Assembly: GCF_018919215.1 (NCBI RefSeq)
Contig: NZ_JAHLQK010000001.1
Span: 528,430-592,429 of the forward strand
Direction of reading: 5' to 3'
From: Alkaliphilus flagellatus
GTDB lineage: Bacteria; Bacillota; Clostridia; Peptostreptococcales; Natronincolaceae
DNA: 64,000 nt
Below the pieces are notes generated by a model, which worked only from the letters and a program-made list of their open reading frames with translations, ran no database searches and had not been told where the DNA came from. Below, in pieces: positions 17,983-26,266 of this stretch. The position numbers were made by a program, and so were the translations under genes. Each line of letters starts with the position of its first letter. Positions within the stretch are counted from its first letter, which is position 1.

Positions 17983-18578
17983 ATTTCTTTGCACATAAGA
18001 TATACTTTTGAGAATCCTGCCTTTTTGGTTATTTTCCCCAATGTATCTACTTTCAATGTGGAAAACCCAAGACGTTCGTAAAGTTTTTTTGCTTTAGGAT
18101 TTGTGTCGACAACCTCTAAAAATATTTTAGATATATTTTCTTTTCTTACTTGTTCAAAAGCAGTTAAAAGTAGTTGCTCACCAATTCCTTGTCCACGAAC
18201 TGATTTATTTACAGCTATCATTTCGACTTTGGCCTCATTATCATTCAAAGGAGTTTCAAAATAATTTACAATTTTATGGAAAGCATATCGCCACAATCCT
18301 CCCCATTTACCGAAAATTTTCGTAAAATTTTTTAATTCATATTTAAAAAAATATGCGTCTTTTTTATCTAGAGCAATATACCCGACAACTGTATCATCAA
18401 GCAATGCATAAACGCCGTTTTCAAAAATGGCAGCACTCGTAAGAAACTGTTTTGCTTGGCCCTCTGTTTTATTGAACAGCCACAAATACCTAATTTTTTT
18501 GAGAAACGCTTCATAGGCAAGATCCGCGAATTCATTTTGTTGGATTGTGGATACTTTTTTTACAAATAATATACTCAT
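17979..18578 (-). CDS. GNAT-family N-acetyltransferase
   Basis: 199 residues. The acetyl-CoA site is in VEMIAVNKSVRGQGIGEQLL (about 119-138; motif A, R/Q-x-x-G-x-G/A) followed by a motif-B-like stretch, FLEVVDTNPKAKKLYERLGF (about 153-172). The N-terminal 100 residues, rich in aromatics, would form the acceptor pocket. Substrate unknown. It starts at ATG 18578 behind GAAGGTGG and ends at the MCP remnant. Confidence 0.85.
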   Translation of the reverse strand: MSILFVKKVSTIQQNEFADLAYEAFLKKIRYLWLFNKTEGQAKQFLTSAAIFENGVYALLDDTVVGYIALDKKDAYFFKYELKNFTKIFGKWGGLWRYAFHKIVNYFETPLNDNEAKVEMIAVNKSVRGQGIGEQLLLTAFEQVRKENISKIFLEVVDTNPKAKKLYERLGFSTLKVDTLGKITKKAGFSKVYLMCKEI

Positions 18579-18602
18579 AGCAGTACAACCACCTTCACTT
18601 TT

Positions 18603-18745
18603 TTATTCTTCTAGATAAGCCTAGGTAAAGAATTTCAGCATATCGCAAAACGTATTAATCTGTTCGCCCGTATAATTTGATTCAACTGCAACTCCTTCAA
18701 TACAAGGTCATAGTAAAATTATTGAATTGCTTATCGTAATGACAT
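18603..18745 (-). pseudogene. Small regulator-like remnant, related to 50554-50696
   Basis: On the minus strand, behind AAGGGGAG, an ATG opens a frame with stops that matches the start at 50554 (FYYDLVLKELQLNQIIRANR against FYSDIILNELRLNQVIRMNR). In a second frame both copies end with a similar tail (NYTGEQINTFCDMLKFFT, then AYLEE). The tail resembles the C-terminus of MarR-type regulators, but that is only a guess. Confidence 0.5.
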
Positions 18746-18844
18746 AACAAATCTCCCCTTACAAATATTGTTCAAACCAATCCCAAAAGATGATATATAA
18801 TACTAAACAAAGTTCTAGCTGAGAAAGATATGCTAAAGGGAGTC

Positions 18845-19417
18845 TTATTTTCTATTATTCAACAATTTATCCATTAAAATTTGCCATGATAATTCGTAAG
18901 AACCTGTTGGTCTTACTATAATTCCCCAGGAAATGCCTGCTAATTGAGCATTAAATGCTTCGGCGATGAATTCAGCTTCTTCCTCTTTGAAAAAACCTAA
19001 GGCTACTCCGCGATTAATTAACTGCTGATGATAGGCGAGGGTTTTTTCTTCTAGGTACTCAGTTTTTTGTTTTAGACTTTCTTGACGCATGGACAAAAGA
19101 TGATATTGCTTTAAAATACTCCCTAATTGAGGATGTTCTTTTAAATAGCGAATGTCTTCTAAACCCACCTCTGTCAATTTTTTAGCGTACGTCTCGATTG
19201 TCCAGCTCTCTAGATCAGTATGAAAGTCTTTAATAGTTTCCAAAATTATCGCATCATAAAGGGTTTCAAACAAAGCTTCCTTAGATGCAAAATGATGATA
19301 AAGAGCAGGTTTTGAAATACCAACTTCATTGGCAATAAGACTTAATGAGGCTTTTTCATAGCCTAGTTCTGAAAATTGCTTAAAGGCAGCTTCTAAAATA
19401 TGTTTATAGGTTGACAT
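18845..19417 (-). CDS. TetR/AcrR-family transcriptional regulator
   Basis: 190 residues. The N-terminal HTH is typical (ILEAAFKQFSELGYEKASLS, ANEVGISKPALYHHFASKEA, residues about 7-49); the rest is a helical ligand domain. The start has GGGAGGAG. It lies 33 bp downstream of a broken DUF418-type gene on the same strand, and a TTACTTA/TAAGTAA palindrome in front of that gene (19924-19945) is a likely binding site. Confidence 0.9.
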   Translation of the reverse strand: MSTYKHILEAAFKQFSELGYEKASLSLIANEVGISKPALYHHFASKEALFETLYDAIILETIKDFHTDLESWTIETYAKKLTEVGLEDIRYLKEHPQLGSILKQYHLLSMRQESLKQKTEYLEEKTLAYHQQLINRGVALGFFKEEEAEFIAEAFNAQLAGISWGIIVRPTGSYELSWQILMDKLLNNRK

Positions 19418-19450
19418 GTGTTTTCTCCTCCCTAGTATCTGATATTAATC

Positions 19451-19890
19451 TCATAAGGGTCTCGAAGGACCTCTCTGGAATTTGAAACGCCATAGCACAG
19501 AAAAGTACATCATGACGCCATAAACGACTAATGATAATAATAGCACAAACACTGAGCTTTGTTGAGTAATTTGCCCTAAAGCGAACATAAGGGACAACAC
19601 AAAAGCACTATGGAAAATATAATGGGTAAGGGCCATTTGTCCCGTCTTTATCATAACCTGAACCCAACGGCTTTTTTGGAATCTGTCGACCAATAATAGA
19701 CAGAGAGTAATCCAACAAATTGCCCATCCTGATGCAGCAAATATATAAAAAAGGCTTGGTGGCATAGGTTTTGTACCAGATTGGAAAGCCACTTTGGCCC
19801 TCCTGCTTCAAAGACCAAACTATAATTGACAAGCATCATGCCTAATATGGCTAGGGATCTTGCAAAATCTAAGCCTTCTAATCTTTTCAT
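19451..19890 (-). pseudogene. DUF418-family membrane protein, deleted and frameshifted
   Basis: The N-terminus (MKRLEGLDFARSLAILGMML) and C-terminus (TGQMALTHYIFHSAFVLSLM) of a DUF418-like membrane protein are both present. However, they are in different frames and only about 145 codons remain of an expected 350-400. An internal deletion plus a frameshift at about 19650-19800 explains this. It was probably the target gene of the TetR regulator behind it. Confidence 0.75.
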
Positions 19891-19923
19891 CGCTAATCTC
19901 CTTCACATTGATATTTCTAAAAG

Positions 19924-19945
19924 TTACTTAACGGTAGGTAAGTAA
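19924..19945. promoter_or_regulatory. TetR-type operator
   Basis: TTACTTA-ACGGTAGG-TAAGTAA, a perfect 7-bp inverted repeat 34-55 bp upstream of the DUF418 remnant, in its promoter region. Confidence 0.65.
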
Positions 19946-20208
19946 AATATATCATCCATATGCTATTTTGGCAATAGGTTTTTTAATCTTTTGACTGATG
20001 AAAAATTTAAAGTTGGTACTGATAGTAATATGATGTATATCTGGACATACAAAAACTAAGTCAAGAATTAGTCAAATTAGTAAAAGATATTTAATTAGTA
20101 ACATTAATGATGAAATACAGAAAGTAAATTATTTTCTCATGTATCTAAAATTTTATAAGAGGGTACAGTAATTATAACTAAGCTATATAAAGTAAATAAA
20201 AAAACTAT

Positions 20209-20238
20209 TTGACAAAGTGATATAATTAAGGTTATTAT
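20209..20238 (+). promoter_or_regulatory. Promoter of the Rrf2 gene
   Basis: TTGACA (20209-20214), an 18-bp spacer, then TATTAT (20233-20238), 40 bp upstream of the start codon. Confidence 0.6.
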
Positions 20239-20277
20239 AGATATATTAAGTCCTTGATTGGAGGTGATTCAAACATT

Positions 20278-20679
20278 ATGAAGTATTCAAAAGCTACAAA
20301 TTATGCCCTTCACACCATGCTTTTTCTTGCAATGGATACACCAAATGAGCTTGTTGGTGTACAAGAGTTAGCAGAAAAACAAAAAGTTTCCCCAACGTAC
20401 TTGTCCAAAATATTGACCAAATTGGTTAAGGAAGGAATGATTAATTCTTCTTCAGGTGTCAACGGAGGTTATTCACTTAGTCAAAATTGGGAAGATATTT
20501 CATTCTTGGACATCATACATGCTATTGAAGGTAAATCATCTTTGTTTGATTGCTGTTCAGATTCTCCTTCAGAATGTGTTATAAAAAAAGTAATGCTTTC
20601 GGCAGAGGAAAAAATGGAGAAAGAGTTAAAGAATCAAAAAATATCAGATCTTGTTAAGAAAATATCTGTGGATTTATAA
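20278..20679 (+). CDS. Rrf2-family transcriptional regulator
   Basis: 133 residues. The Rrf2 HTH reads KYSKATNYALHTMLFLA then VSPTYLSKILTKLVKEGMI (about 2-55), followed by the wing SSSGVNGGYSL. Three Cys (DCCSDSPSEC, about 94-103) stand where IscR/NsrR-like members bind a Fe-S cluster, so redox or NO sensing is possible. The ATG at 20278 follows GGAGGTGA; the frame extends 8 codons further but that would include the ribosome site. A dyad at 20906 and a transporter gene downstream suggest a local target. Confidence 0.9.
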   Translation: MKYSKATNYALHTMLFLAMDTPNELVGVQELAEKQKVSPTYLSKILTKLVKEGMINSSSGVNGGYSLSQNWEDISFLDIIHAIEGKSSLFDCCSDSPSECVIKKVMLSAEEKMEKELKNQKISDLVKKISVDL

Positions 20680-20905
20680 TCCACTCTTATTTTTAAATGA
20701 ATTGTAGATATAAGAAGTCTTTTAAGTCTTTGATTTCAGATTTAGATTAGTTATTGGTATGGATAAATATCAAATCCAATTGGGTTAAATATTTCCCATC
20801 AATTCCAAATATAAAACAGTATTATGGGGGAAAGTCTACTCAACTGTCCCTACTGTGATAGATGGAATTAGAAGACTGATCCTTGATTGTTATTTCAGAA
20901 AATAA

Positions 20906-20932
20906 TTTTAATCGTGATTATTACGATTAAAA
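20906..20932. promoter_or_regulatory. 10-bp inverted repeat upstream of the transporter
   Basis: TTTTAATCGT and ACGATTAAAA, separated by 7 bases, lie just before the ribosome site of the 20952 gene. It is either an operator, perhaps for the Rrf2 protein, or a weak hairpin. There is no T-tract long enough for a sure terminator. Confidence 0.5.
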
Positions 20933-20951
20933 AATAAAAGGAGGCAAATTT

Positions 20952-21896
20952 ATGCAAATCACACTTTATTTAATTATGGGAATAATTATTGGAATGTTTT
21001 TCCCTATTCAGGCATCTATAAGTGCTCGTTTAAGCTCTTATTCGAAAACACCTTTGACAGCTTCACTTACTGCATTTTCTTTAGGAACAGTGATACTACT
21101 CATTATAAATTTAATAGTAGATCCTGCAGGAATTACTGTTGGAATTGATTTTTCCTACCCATTGTATGTTTTTATCGGTGGAGCAATAACTGGTGTCGGT
21201 TTTAATTTGGCTAATATCATTCTTTTTTCAAAACTTGGTGCTTCAGTTACGACGCTAGTAACCGTAACTGGGCAAATGATTGTAGGAATCCTAATCGATC
21301 ACTTTGGATGGTTCGGTGTACCAGCTAATCCTGTTAGCATTACTACAGCACTCGGAGGCGTCATTATGATTTTCGCCATTTCTTTGGCTCAACCTAAAAA
21401 GAAAAAAGATTTAGCTATGGCGTCAGAAGAAGAAAAGAAGGATAGTAAAATCACTTGGATAATTTTAGGTGTTTTAGCCGGATTTTTACCACCATTGCAA
21501 ACCGCTATTAATGGAAAACTTCGTGTTGCAACGGGCTCTCTTTTAGGGGCTACCTTTATTTCTTTTTTTGTTGGCACGATTATCTTGATTACTTTGGTAT
21601 TGATTACTCAACGTCGCCTAGAGTTTCCTTTGTATGACACTCAAAAGAAGCGTATTCCTATTTGGATATATATGGGCGGTATATTTGGCATATTTATTTT
21701 AACAGGCAACATTGTCTTGTTACCTGTACTTGGATCAGTTCTAACTACTATGATTTTCTTATTAGGACAAATGATTATGGCATTAACAATCGATCAGTTT
21801 GGAATGTTTAATTTACAAAAAAGAAAAATTGATAGTAGAAGAATTGCTACTCTAGTATTGATGATTATTGGAATCATATTTGTTAAGTTCTTGTAA
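20952..21896 (+). CDS. DMT-superfamily (YdcZ/DUF606-type) membrane transporter
   Basis: 314 residues with ten membrane segments made of two similar five-helix halves (about 1-145 and 165-314), split by a charged loop (QPKKKKDLAMASEEEKKDSK). Each half starts with a GI-x-x-x-F-P-x-Q-x-x-I-(S/N) motif (GMFFPIQASISA; GFLPPLQTAING). This double DUF606 arrangement is typical of YdcZ-like proteins, predicted exporters of unknown substrate in the cytoplasmic membrane. It starts at ATG behind AGGAGG. Confidence 0.85.
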   Translation: MQITLYLIMGIIIGMFFPIQASISARLSSYSKTPLTASLTAFSLGTVILLIINLIVDPAGITVGIDFSYPLYVFIGGAITGVGFNLANIILFSKLGASVTTLVTVTGQMIVGILIDHFGWFGVPANPVSITTALGGVIMIFAISLAQPKKKKDLAMASEEEKKDSKITWIILGVLAGFLPPLQTAINGKLRVATGSLLGATFISFFVGTIILITLVLITQRRLEFPLYDTQKKRIPIWIYMGGIFGIFILTGNIVLLPVLGSVLTTMIFLLGQMIMALTIDQFGMFNLQKRKIDSRRIATLVLMIIGIIFVKFL

Positions 21897-21943
21897 TCTT
21901 ATATGTCAGACTAAGCATGTATTCAATATATTCAAAAAAACAC

Positions 21944-22018
21944 CGTTCGGCCAAGGAACTGCCAGATTCAAGCGGCATCATTATTGTACGCTCAAGGCAC
22001 GTCGAGGCTACAGTGTAG
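21944..22018 (+). pseudogene. Short coding tail containing SRHVE
   Basis: The frame ending at TAG 22016 reads SSGIIIVRSRHVEATV. The SRHVE core and its DNA (TCAAGGCACGT-GAG) match the rlmD-like tail at 3876-3956. It is shorter and lacks the repeated flank. It may be another attachment-site scar, or chance similarity. Confidence 0.3.
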
Positions 22019-22059
22019 GAACACAATAAATGATGAAGTTGAATAAAAATTAAATAATT

Positions 22060-22098
22060 AAGATAAGCATTGAAATTAATGACTTCAGTGCTTATCTT
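22060..22098. repeat. Hairpin (10-bp stem)
   Basis: AAGATAAGCA and TGCTTATCTT flank a 19-base loop. No T-tract follows. Confidence 0.55.
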
Positions 22099-22114
22099 AC
22101 AATTAAAAGCAAAC

Positions 22115-22147
22115 AGACGTTTCTATCAAAAGGAAACGTCTTTTTTG
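22115..22147 (+). terminator. Rho-independent terminator
   Basis: AGACGTTTC and GAAACGTCT form a 9-bp stem followed by six T. Confidence 0.85.
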
Positions 22148-22187
22148 TGCTCAAAAATAGTTGAAACTCAACAGAAAGGAATTACAA

Positions 22188-22307
22188 ATGAAATATAAAT
22201 CAAAGTTAGTAAAAGTCACCTTTTCTGTAGAACAACTCATTGCTGAAAATGATACAAAAAGAAATATAGAATCTACTTATTGTTTATTTTGTTGGCAAAG
22301 ATTTTGA
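22188..22307 (+). CDS. Possible small or truncated protein (39 aa)
   Basis: An ATG behind AGAAAGGA opens a 39-codon frame (MKYKSKLVKVTFSVEQLIAE, then a Cys/Trp-containing end). The ribosome site is good but the protein is not recognised. It may be the start of a gene cut by deletion. Confidence 0.3.
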   Translation: MKYKSKLVKVTFSVEQLIAENDTKRNIESTYCLFCWQRF

Positions 22308-22359
22308 ACTATAATTATATTGAAGTTCTGTTATTTAATTATTCAAAGGAGAAACAATC

Positions 22360-22890
22360 ATGAATCATTTTGATAGTAAACAAGAATATATAAAACGTAT
22401 AAATAAGGTGCAAGATTATATAGAGGATAACTTATATCATAATCTTACACTTGAAGAACTATCTGATATTGCAGGGTTTTCAAAATATCATTTTCATAGA
22501 ATCTTTAAAGGCGTTTCTAAAGAATCGTTGTTTCATTATGTGACAAGAAATAAATTAGAACGTGTAAGAAGTACATTGATTGCTCGTCCTGATTTATCGA
22601 TTACAGACGTAGCCTATAAATTGGGGTTTACTGATTCTGCTATTTTTTCTCGTACCTTTAAGAATTATTACAAAATCAGTCCAAAAGCCTGTTTTAGAAA
22701 CGATGCTGTTACTTATCAAACGATAAAAATGTATTTAACTTATAAGGGAGGCGAAAGTCCAATTGTAAAGTACATTAAGAGCAATTTAGGTAAAGAAAAT
22801 CTTATACTTGACTTATTGTCACTTTTCCCAGAATATGGACTTGGTGATTTGCAATATCAAATGATTATTGATGAGTACAACAGATTATGA
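22360..22890 (+). CDS. AraC-family regulator, probably C-terminally truncated
   Basis: 176 residues. The first 115 residues are a complete AraC DNA-binding domain: NLTLEELSDIAGFSKYHFHR (about 24-43) and SITDVAYKLGFTDSAIFSRT (about 78-97), ending in SPKACFRN. Regulators with N-terminal HTH normally continue into a roughly 150-residue GyrI-like effector domain. Here only 60 unrelated-looking residues follow, so an internal deletion is likely. DNA binding could survive without a sensor. The start has AAAGGAG. Confidence 0.75.
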   Translation: MNHFDSKQEYIKRINKVQDYIEDNLYHNLTLEELSDIAGFSKYHFHRIFKGVSKESLFHYVTRNKLERVRSTLIARPDLSITDVAYKLGFTDSAIFSRTFKNYYKISPKACFRNDAVTYQTIKMYLTYKGGESPIVKYIKSNLGKENLILDLLSLFPEYGLGDLQYQMIIDEYNRL

Positions 22891-22937
22891 GTATACCCTG
22901 TATCCCAGATAGCACAGAAATTAGATAAAGAAAATTC

Positions 22938-22975
22938 AAAGGCATTGAGATGAGAAATCTTGATGCCTCTGTTTT
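22938..22975 (+). repeat. Recurrent hairpin, copy 1
   Basis: AAAGGCATTGAGAT pairs with ATCTTGATGCCT and runs into CTGTTTT. It shares arms and flanks with copies at 38661, 42096, 49086 and 55679, all just after genes, so they could act as terminators. Confidence 0.65.
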
Positions 22976-23117
22976 CATATTATGGCAGTTTTCATACTTG
23001 AGATATAGCATTTTAAAATATATAATTATTAAAAGGGTTAGTGGGATTATATATGGCATAATCATTCTATGATACACTACAAGATATAAGACTTAATATT
23101 TACTAGGGGTGATGGCG

Positions 23118-23510
23118 ATGAATTGGTTAAGAAAGTTTATGCTGGGGAGATATGGAGGGGATCAGCTCTCTATTTATTTACTTGTGCTGTCATTGGTTTT
23201 AACATTGATAGGCCAGCTTGTTGGAATAGCAGCATTAAGTACTGTAGGCTATATCCCGTTATTTGCAGCTGGCTACAGGACACTCTCGAAGGATGTAAGA
23301 AAACGCGGTAAGGAGAATTATAAGTTTGCAATATTTATAAGTCCTATTTACTCTAAGCTTAAAAAAGTTCAAAACCGTATTAAAGGCTCAAAGACTCACA
23401 AATATTATAAGTGTAGCAAGTGCAAGACCATGGTGAGGGTTCCGAAGGGCAAAGGGAAAATCAAGATTACATGCCCTAAGTGTAAAGATAAGTTTATTAA
23501 GAATACATAG
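23118..23510 (+). CDS. Small membrane protein with C-terminal zinc ribbon
   Basis: 130 residues. A short basic N-terminus is followed by two membrane helices (about 15-50, LLVLSLVLTLIGQLVGIAAL). The rest is cytoplasmic and ends in a zinc ribbon, YYKCSKCKTMVRVPKGKGKI then TCPKCKDKF (two CxxC pairs, about 96-128). I start at ATG 23118, 6 nt after AGGGGTG; nearby alternatives change only two or three residues. The next gene encodes a membrane J-domain protein 50 bp downstream, so the two probably act together. Function unknown. Confidence 0.7.
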   Translation: MNWLRKFMLGRYGGDQLSIYLLVLSLVLTLIGQLVGIAALSTVGYIPLFAAGYRTLSKDVRKRGKENYKFAIFISPIYSKLKKVQNRIKGSKTHKYYKCSKCKTMVRVPKGKGKIKITCPKCKDKFIKNT

Positions 23511-23560
23511 TCAGGTAGCTTTTGATAAAACTGAATACGATAAGGAGAAAATAACTGTAG

Positions 23561-24340
23561 ATGAAGATAATTAAGAAGATTTCAGGTAAAATTTTATATG
23601 GAACAGCTAAGGTGATTTCTGCAATAATTGATGGTTTGATACATTTGATAGAGAACATAGTGTTATACACAGGAAAGTTTTTAAAAGGCTGTTTAGTGAT
23701 AGTAAGTATGGGTGGCTGTTTGCTTTTCTTGTTGTTTGCTAATTTAGGCTTTAGAATATTGGCAAATCCTATTGGATTTTTAACTATATTGATCTTGCTT
23801 GGATTTTTAATGCTTGGGGGTAAATTAGCATCTTACTTAAAATATCAAAAATATATTATAACGGAATTTTTATTTAATACTGCTAATTACCTTATGGATG
23901 AGGAAAAATATAAATATAAAACTTTTAACCATTATAAAGAGGCTTACAAAAGAGCTGAAGAGGAAAGGATTAGAGAAGAACAGCGCCGCTATTATGAACA
24001 GCAAAGACAATGGGAAGAAAGGTTTAAACAACAATGGTATCAACAAAACTATCAAAGAGGGCAGGGAGGCTATGGTGGTTATGGAAGCCAGGGGTCATAT
24101 GGTCAAGGCTATGTAAATCCCACTGTTGACTTTAAAAATAAGTATGAAAGAAGCTGTGATATTTTAGGTGTATCATATGATGCAGATAAACAGCAAATAA
24201 AAAGTGCTTATAGAAGAAAGGCAAAGGAATATCATCCAGATTTGAGTAAGCTTCCAGATGCAACAAAGAGGTTTCAAGAGATTACTGCTGCCTATGAGTT
24301 TTTAAGTGATGATAATATACAACGATATAAAAATATATAA
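23561..24340 (+). CDS. Membrane-anchored J-domain protein
   Basis: 259 residues. Two hydrophobic segments (about 45-67 and 71-90) are followed by a charged, Gln-rich helix (about 120-168), a Gly/Tyr-rich linker ([16 protein letters not shown]) and a C-terminal J domain (about 200-259). [20 protein letters not shown] precedes PDL, giving the HPD tripeptide that stimulates Hsp70/DnaK. It would recruit DnaK to the membrane. The gene follows the zinc-ribbon protein gene and ends with a strong terminator, so they form a two-gene operon. Confidence 0.85.
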   Translation: MKIIKKISGKILYGTAKVISAIIDGLIHLIENIVLYTGKFLKGCLVIVSMGGCLLFLLFANLGFRILANPIGFLTILILLGFLMLGGKLASYLKYQKYIITEFLFNTANYLMDEEKYKYKTFNHYKEAYKRAEEERIREEQRRYYEQQRQWEERFKQQWYQQNYQRGQGGYGGYGSQGSYGQGYVNPTVDFKNKYERSCDILGVSYDADKQQIKSAYRRKAKEYHPDLSKLPDATKRFQEITAAYEFLSDDNIQRYKNI

Positions 24341-24383
24341 CACATAAGATACAGAAAGATTTATAGAATTTCATAACCAATAT

Positions 24384-24414
24384 AATACCAATGTTGTATA
24401 CATTGGTATTTTTT
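24384..24414 (+). terminator. Terminator of the zinc-ribbon/J-domain operon
   Basis: AATACCAATGT and ACATTGGTATT, an 11-bp perfect stem, followed by a T-tract. Confidence 0.9.
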
Positions 24415-24575
24415 ATACTTATCCATTTTTTCTGTATAATTCCCATGGAATCCAGTGCTTTTGAATCTATATGCAATATCTATAACATCTAATTTTTCAA
24501 TAGAAAACATCTATTAGAAGAAAAATTCTTAAGATGATAAAATAATAACGTACAATGGAAAAAAATACAAGCCTT

Positions 24576-24634
24576 AAAGCCTAATCAACAATAATTAAAT
24601 TATTATCTAGTGTGGTTGGGCTTTAGATATTTTA
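24576..24634 (+). promoter_or_regulatory. Hairpin in the leader of the methyltransferase operon
   Basis: AAAGCCTAATCAACA pairs imperfectly with TGTGGTTGGGCTTT across a 20-base loop, 40 bp before the first methyltransferase gene. It could be an attenuator or an mRNA-stability hairpin. It does not look like a cobalamin riboswitch. Confidence 0.4.
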
Positions 24635-24673
24635 TAAGCTTTAGCCATTTTAAAATGAATTGAGGAGATTAAT

Positions 24674-25543
24674 ATGAGCAAAATTATTGATTTTCAGTGC
24701 ACCTATAACTATTTTGAAGGTGTTGACACCATAGTTACAGAAAATATAAATATAAAATTTCCAGAGGCCTATAAAGAATGGGAAGCTATGGCAAAGCTGG
24801 CTATTGCTATAAAGAAGCGTGATAATGCCAAATTTTGTGAGCTTCCTTTTTGTCATACCCTTGAGGCAGAGGCTCTGGGAGGAATTATAAATTATGGAGA
24901 TGAAAATATTGGTCCAAGGGCTAAGGAATACATATGCACTACTGCCGAAGAACTGTTAAGGCTGCCAGAAATAGATTTTTCAAAGGGAAGGATTGCAGAG
25001 GTTCTGAAAGCTTGTAGGTATTTAAGAGAAAAGGGTGAGGATGTAATTTTATATGTTTCAGGACCCTTTACAATTTTAAATACTTTGATGGATGCTAGAC
25101 ATCTTTTTAAAATATTGAAGAAACAGCCAGAAGTTATGCAGAAGATATTTGAAAAGCTACAAAAGGAAATATTAGGCTTTATAGAGGAAGCACTAAAGTC
25201 AGGAGTCGATATGGTAAGCTATGGGGATTCCACTGGAGGATTAAATATATTAGGGCCTAAGCTTTCTGAAGCTGTGGTGGAGTGTTTTACCTATCCCCTA
25301 TTTAAAAGGATTGAAGCAGTTTTAGGAGATAATGCAATTGTCCTCCTTTGTCCTAAAACCGCCTTTGCATTGCTAGGAACAGGTAAGGCCGTCTGGAGGG
25401 ACATAGATTTAGGAGAAGCAGTCATGTATTTAGAAGGCTGTAAAATAATTATGGGCAGAGCAAAATTTACTGGACAGATGTGTATTAAAAACAAGGGTTT
25501 AGAATTAAAAAGCGGAGTTATAAAGGCTATTGATTTGATTTAA
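24674..25543 (+). CDS. Uroporphyrinogen-decarboxylase-type (MtaA/CmuA-like) protein, atypical
   Basis: 289 residues of the URO-D fold: FPEAYKEWEAMAKLAIAIKK (about 32-51), FCELPFCHTLEAEALGG and VSGPFTILNTLMDARHLFKI are family-like. It is about 55-65 residues shorter than the two related proteins in this operon. Where they have the zinc-binding HIC motif it has LLCPKT, and the last part resembles neither. It may be a non-catalytic or differently specific methyltransferase partner. First gene of the corrinoid operon, started at ATG behind GAGGAG. Confidence 0.75.
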   Translation: MSKIIDFQCTYNYFEGVDTIVTENINIKFPEAYKEWEAMAKLAIAIKKRDNAKFCELPFCHTLEAEALGGIINYGDENIGPRAKEYICTTAEELLRLPEIDFSKGRIAEVLKACRYLREKGEDVILYVSGPFTILNTLMDARHLFKILKKQPEVMQKIFEKLQKEILGFIEEALKSGVDMVSYGDSTGGLNILGPKLSEAVVECFTYPLFKRIEAVLGDNAIVLLCPKTAFALLGTGKAVWRDIDLGEAVMYLEGCKIIMGRAKFTGQMCIKNKGLELKSGVIKAIDLI

Positions 25544-25597
25544 ACTGAGTACTTGTCTTGAAATAAACCAGGTGTTATGTAGAATGGAGTGAAACTT

Positions 25598-26254
25598 ATG
25601 GAAATTTCAAAAGAAAGCTTATTAAAAAAATTATCCGATGCTGTAGTTAATATGGAGGAAGAAGAAGTTATTGAAATCTGTAACGAGTATATTGAAGCAG
25701 GATATCCAGCCTTTGACGGTATTATGGAGGGACTCGTTGACGGTATGAACAGGGCAAGTCAGTTATATGAAGAGGAAGAATATTTCGTTACAGATATACT
25801 ACTCTGCTCTGATGCAATGTACGAAGGCTTGTCCATACTGAGATCACATCTTCCTGCAAGTGAGTTGAATAAAGAAAGACCAAAGGGGATAATTGGAGTA
25901 GTTGAAGGAGATACCCATGATATAGGTAAAAACTTAGTTAAAATTATGCTGGAAACAGCTGGCTTTGAAATGCATGATTTGGGCAGGGATGTTCCCTTGA
26001 AGAGCTTTGTAGATAAGGCTATAGCCGTTAATGCTTCCTTTGTATGTCTGTCAACCCTGATGACAACAACTATGTCAGGAATGGGGACGGTTGTAGACCT
26101 ATTGAAAGAGGCTGGAATCAGAGAACAGGTAAAGGTAGTAATAGGCGGAGGACCAATTTCAAAAAAATTTGCAGATACAATAGGTGCAGACGGTTATTCT
26201 TCCAATGCAGTTGAAGCTGTTAAATTGGTGAAAAGCTTGCTTAATATAGCCTAG
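25598..26254 (+). CDS. Corrinoid (B12-binding) methyl-carrier protein
   Basis: 218 residues. The N-terminal helical cap domain (about 1-90) includes LVDGMNRASQLYEEEEYFVT. The Rossmann-like B12 domain has the base-off/His-on motif D-x-H-x-x-G (GDTHDIGKNLV; Asp105, His107, Gly110), CLSTLMTTTM and VVIGGGP. It is a MtaC/MtbC-type carrier that takes a methyl group from a substrate onto Co(I). I chose ATG 25598 because GGAGTG lies 7 nt upstream; a GTG three codons earlier is possible. It is flanked by methyltransferases on both sides. Confidence 0.92.
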   Translation: MEISKESLLKKLSDAVVNMEEEEVIEICNEYIEAGYPAFDGIMEGLVDGMNRASQLYEEEEYFVTDILLCSDAMYEGLSILRSHLPASELNKERPKGIIGVVEGDTHDIGKNLVKIMLETAGFEMHDLGRDVPLKSFVDKAIAVNASFVCLSTLMTTTMSGMGTVVDLLKEAGIREQVKVVIGGGPISKKFADTIGADGYSSNAVEAVKLVKSLLNIA

Positions 26255-26266
26255 AGGAGGATGTTT

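Larger units (their letters stand above)
21897..22359. other. Intergenic region with remnants and hairpins
   Basis: Contains a short tail with SRHVE (21944-22018), a hairpin (22060-22098), a terminator (22115-22147) and a 39-codon frame at 22188 listed separately. No complete gene of usual size. Confidence 0.5.

Noticed and set aside
17450-17998. 182-codon plus-strand frame
   Set aside because: It is the antisense of the MCP remnant, whose conserved hairpin-tip sequence on the minus strand is unmistakable.
24415-24673. Cobalamin riboswitch before the corrinoid operon
   Set aside because: A hairpin is present, but I could not find the conserved B12-box-like core, so no riboswitch is claimed.
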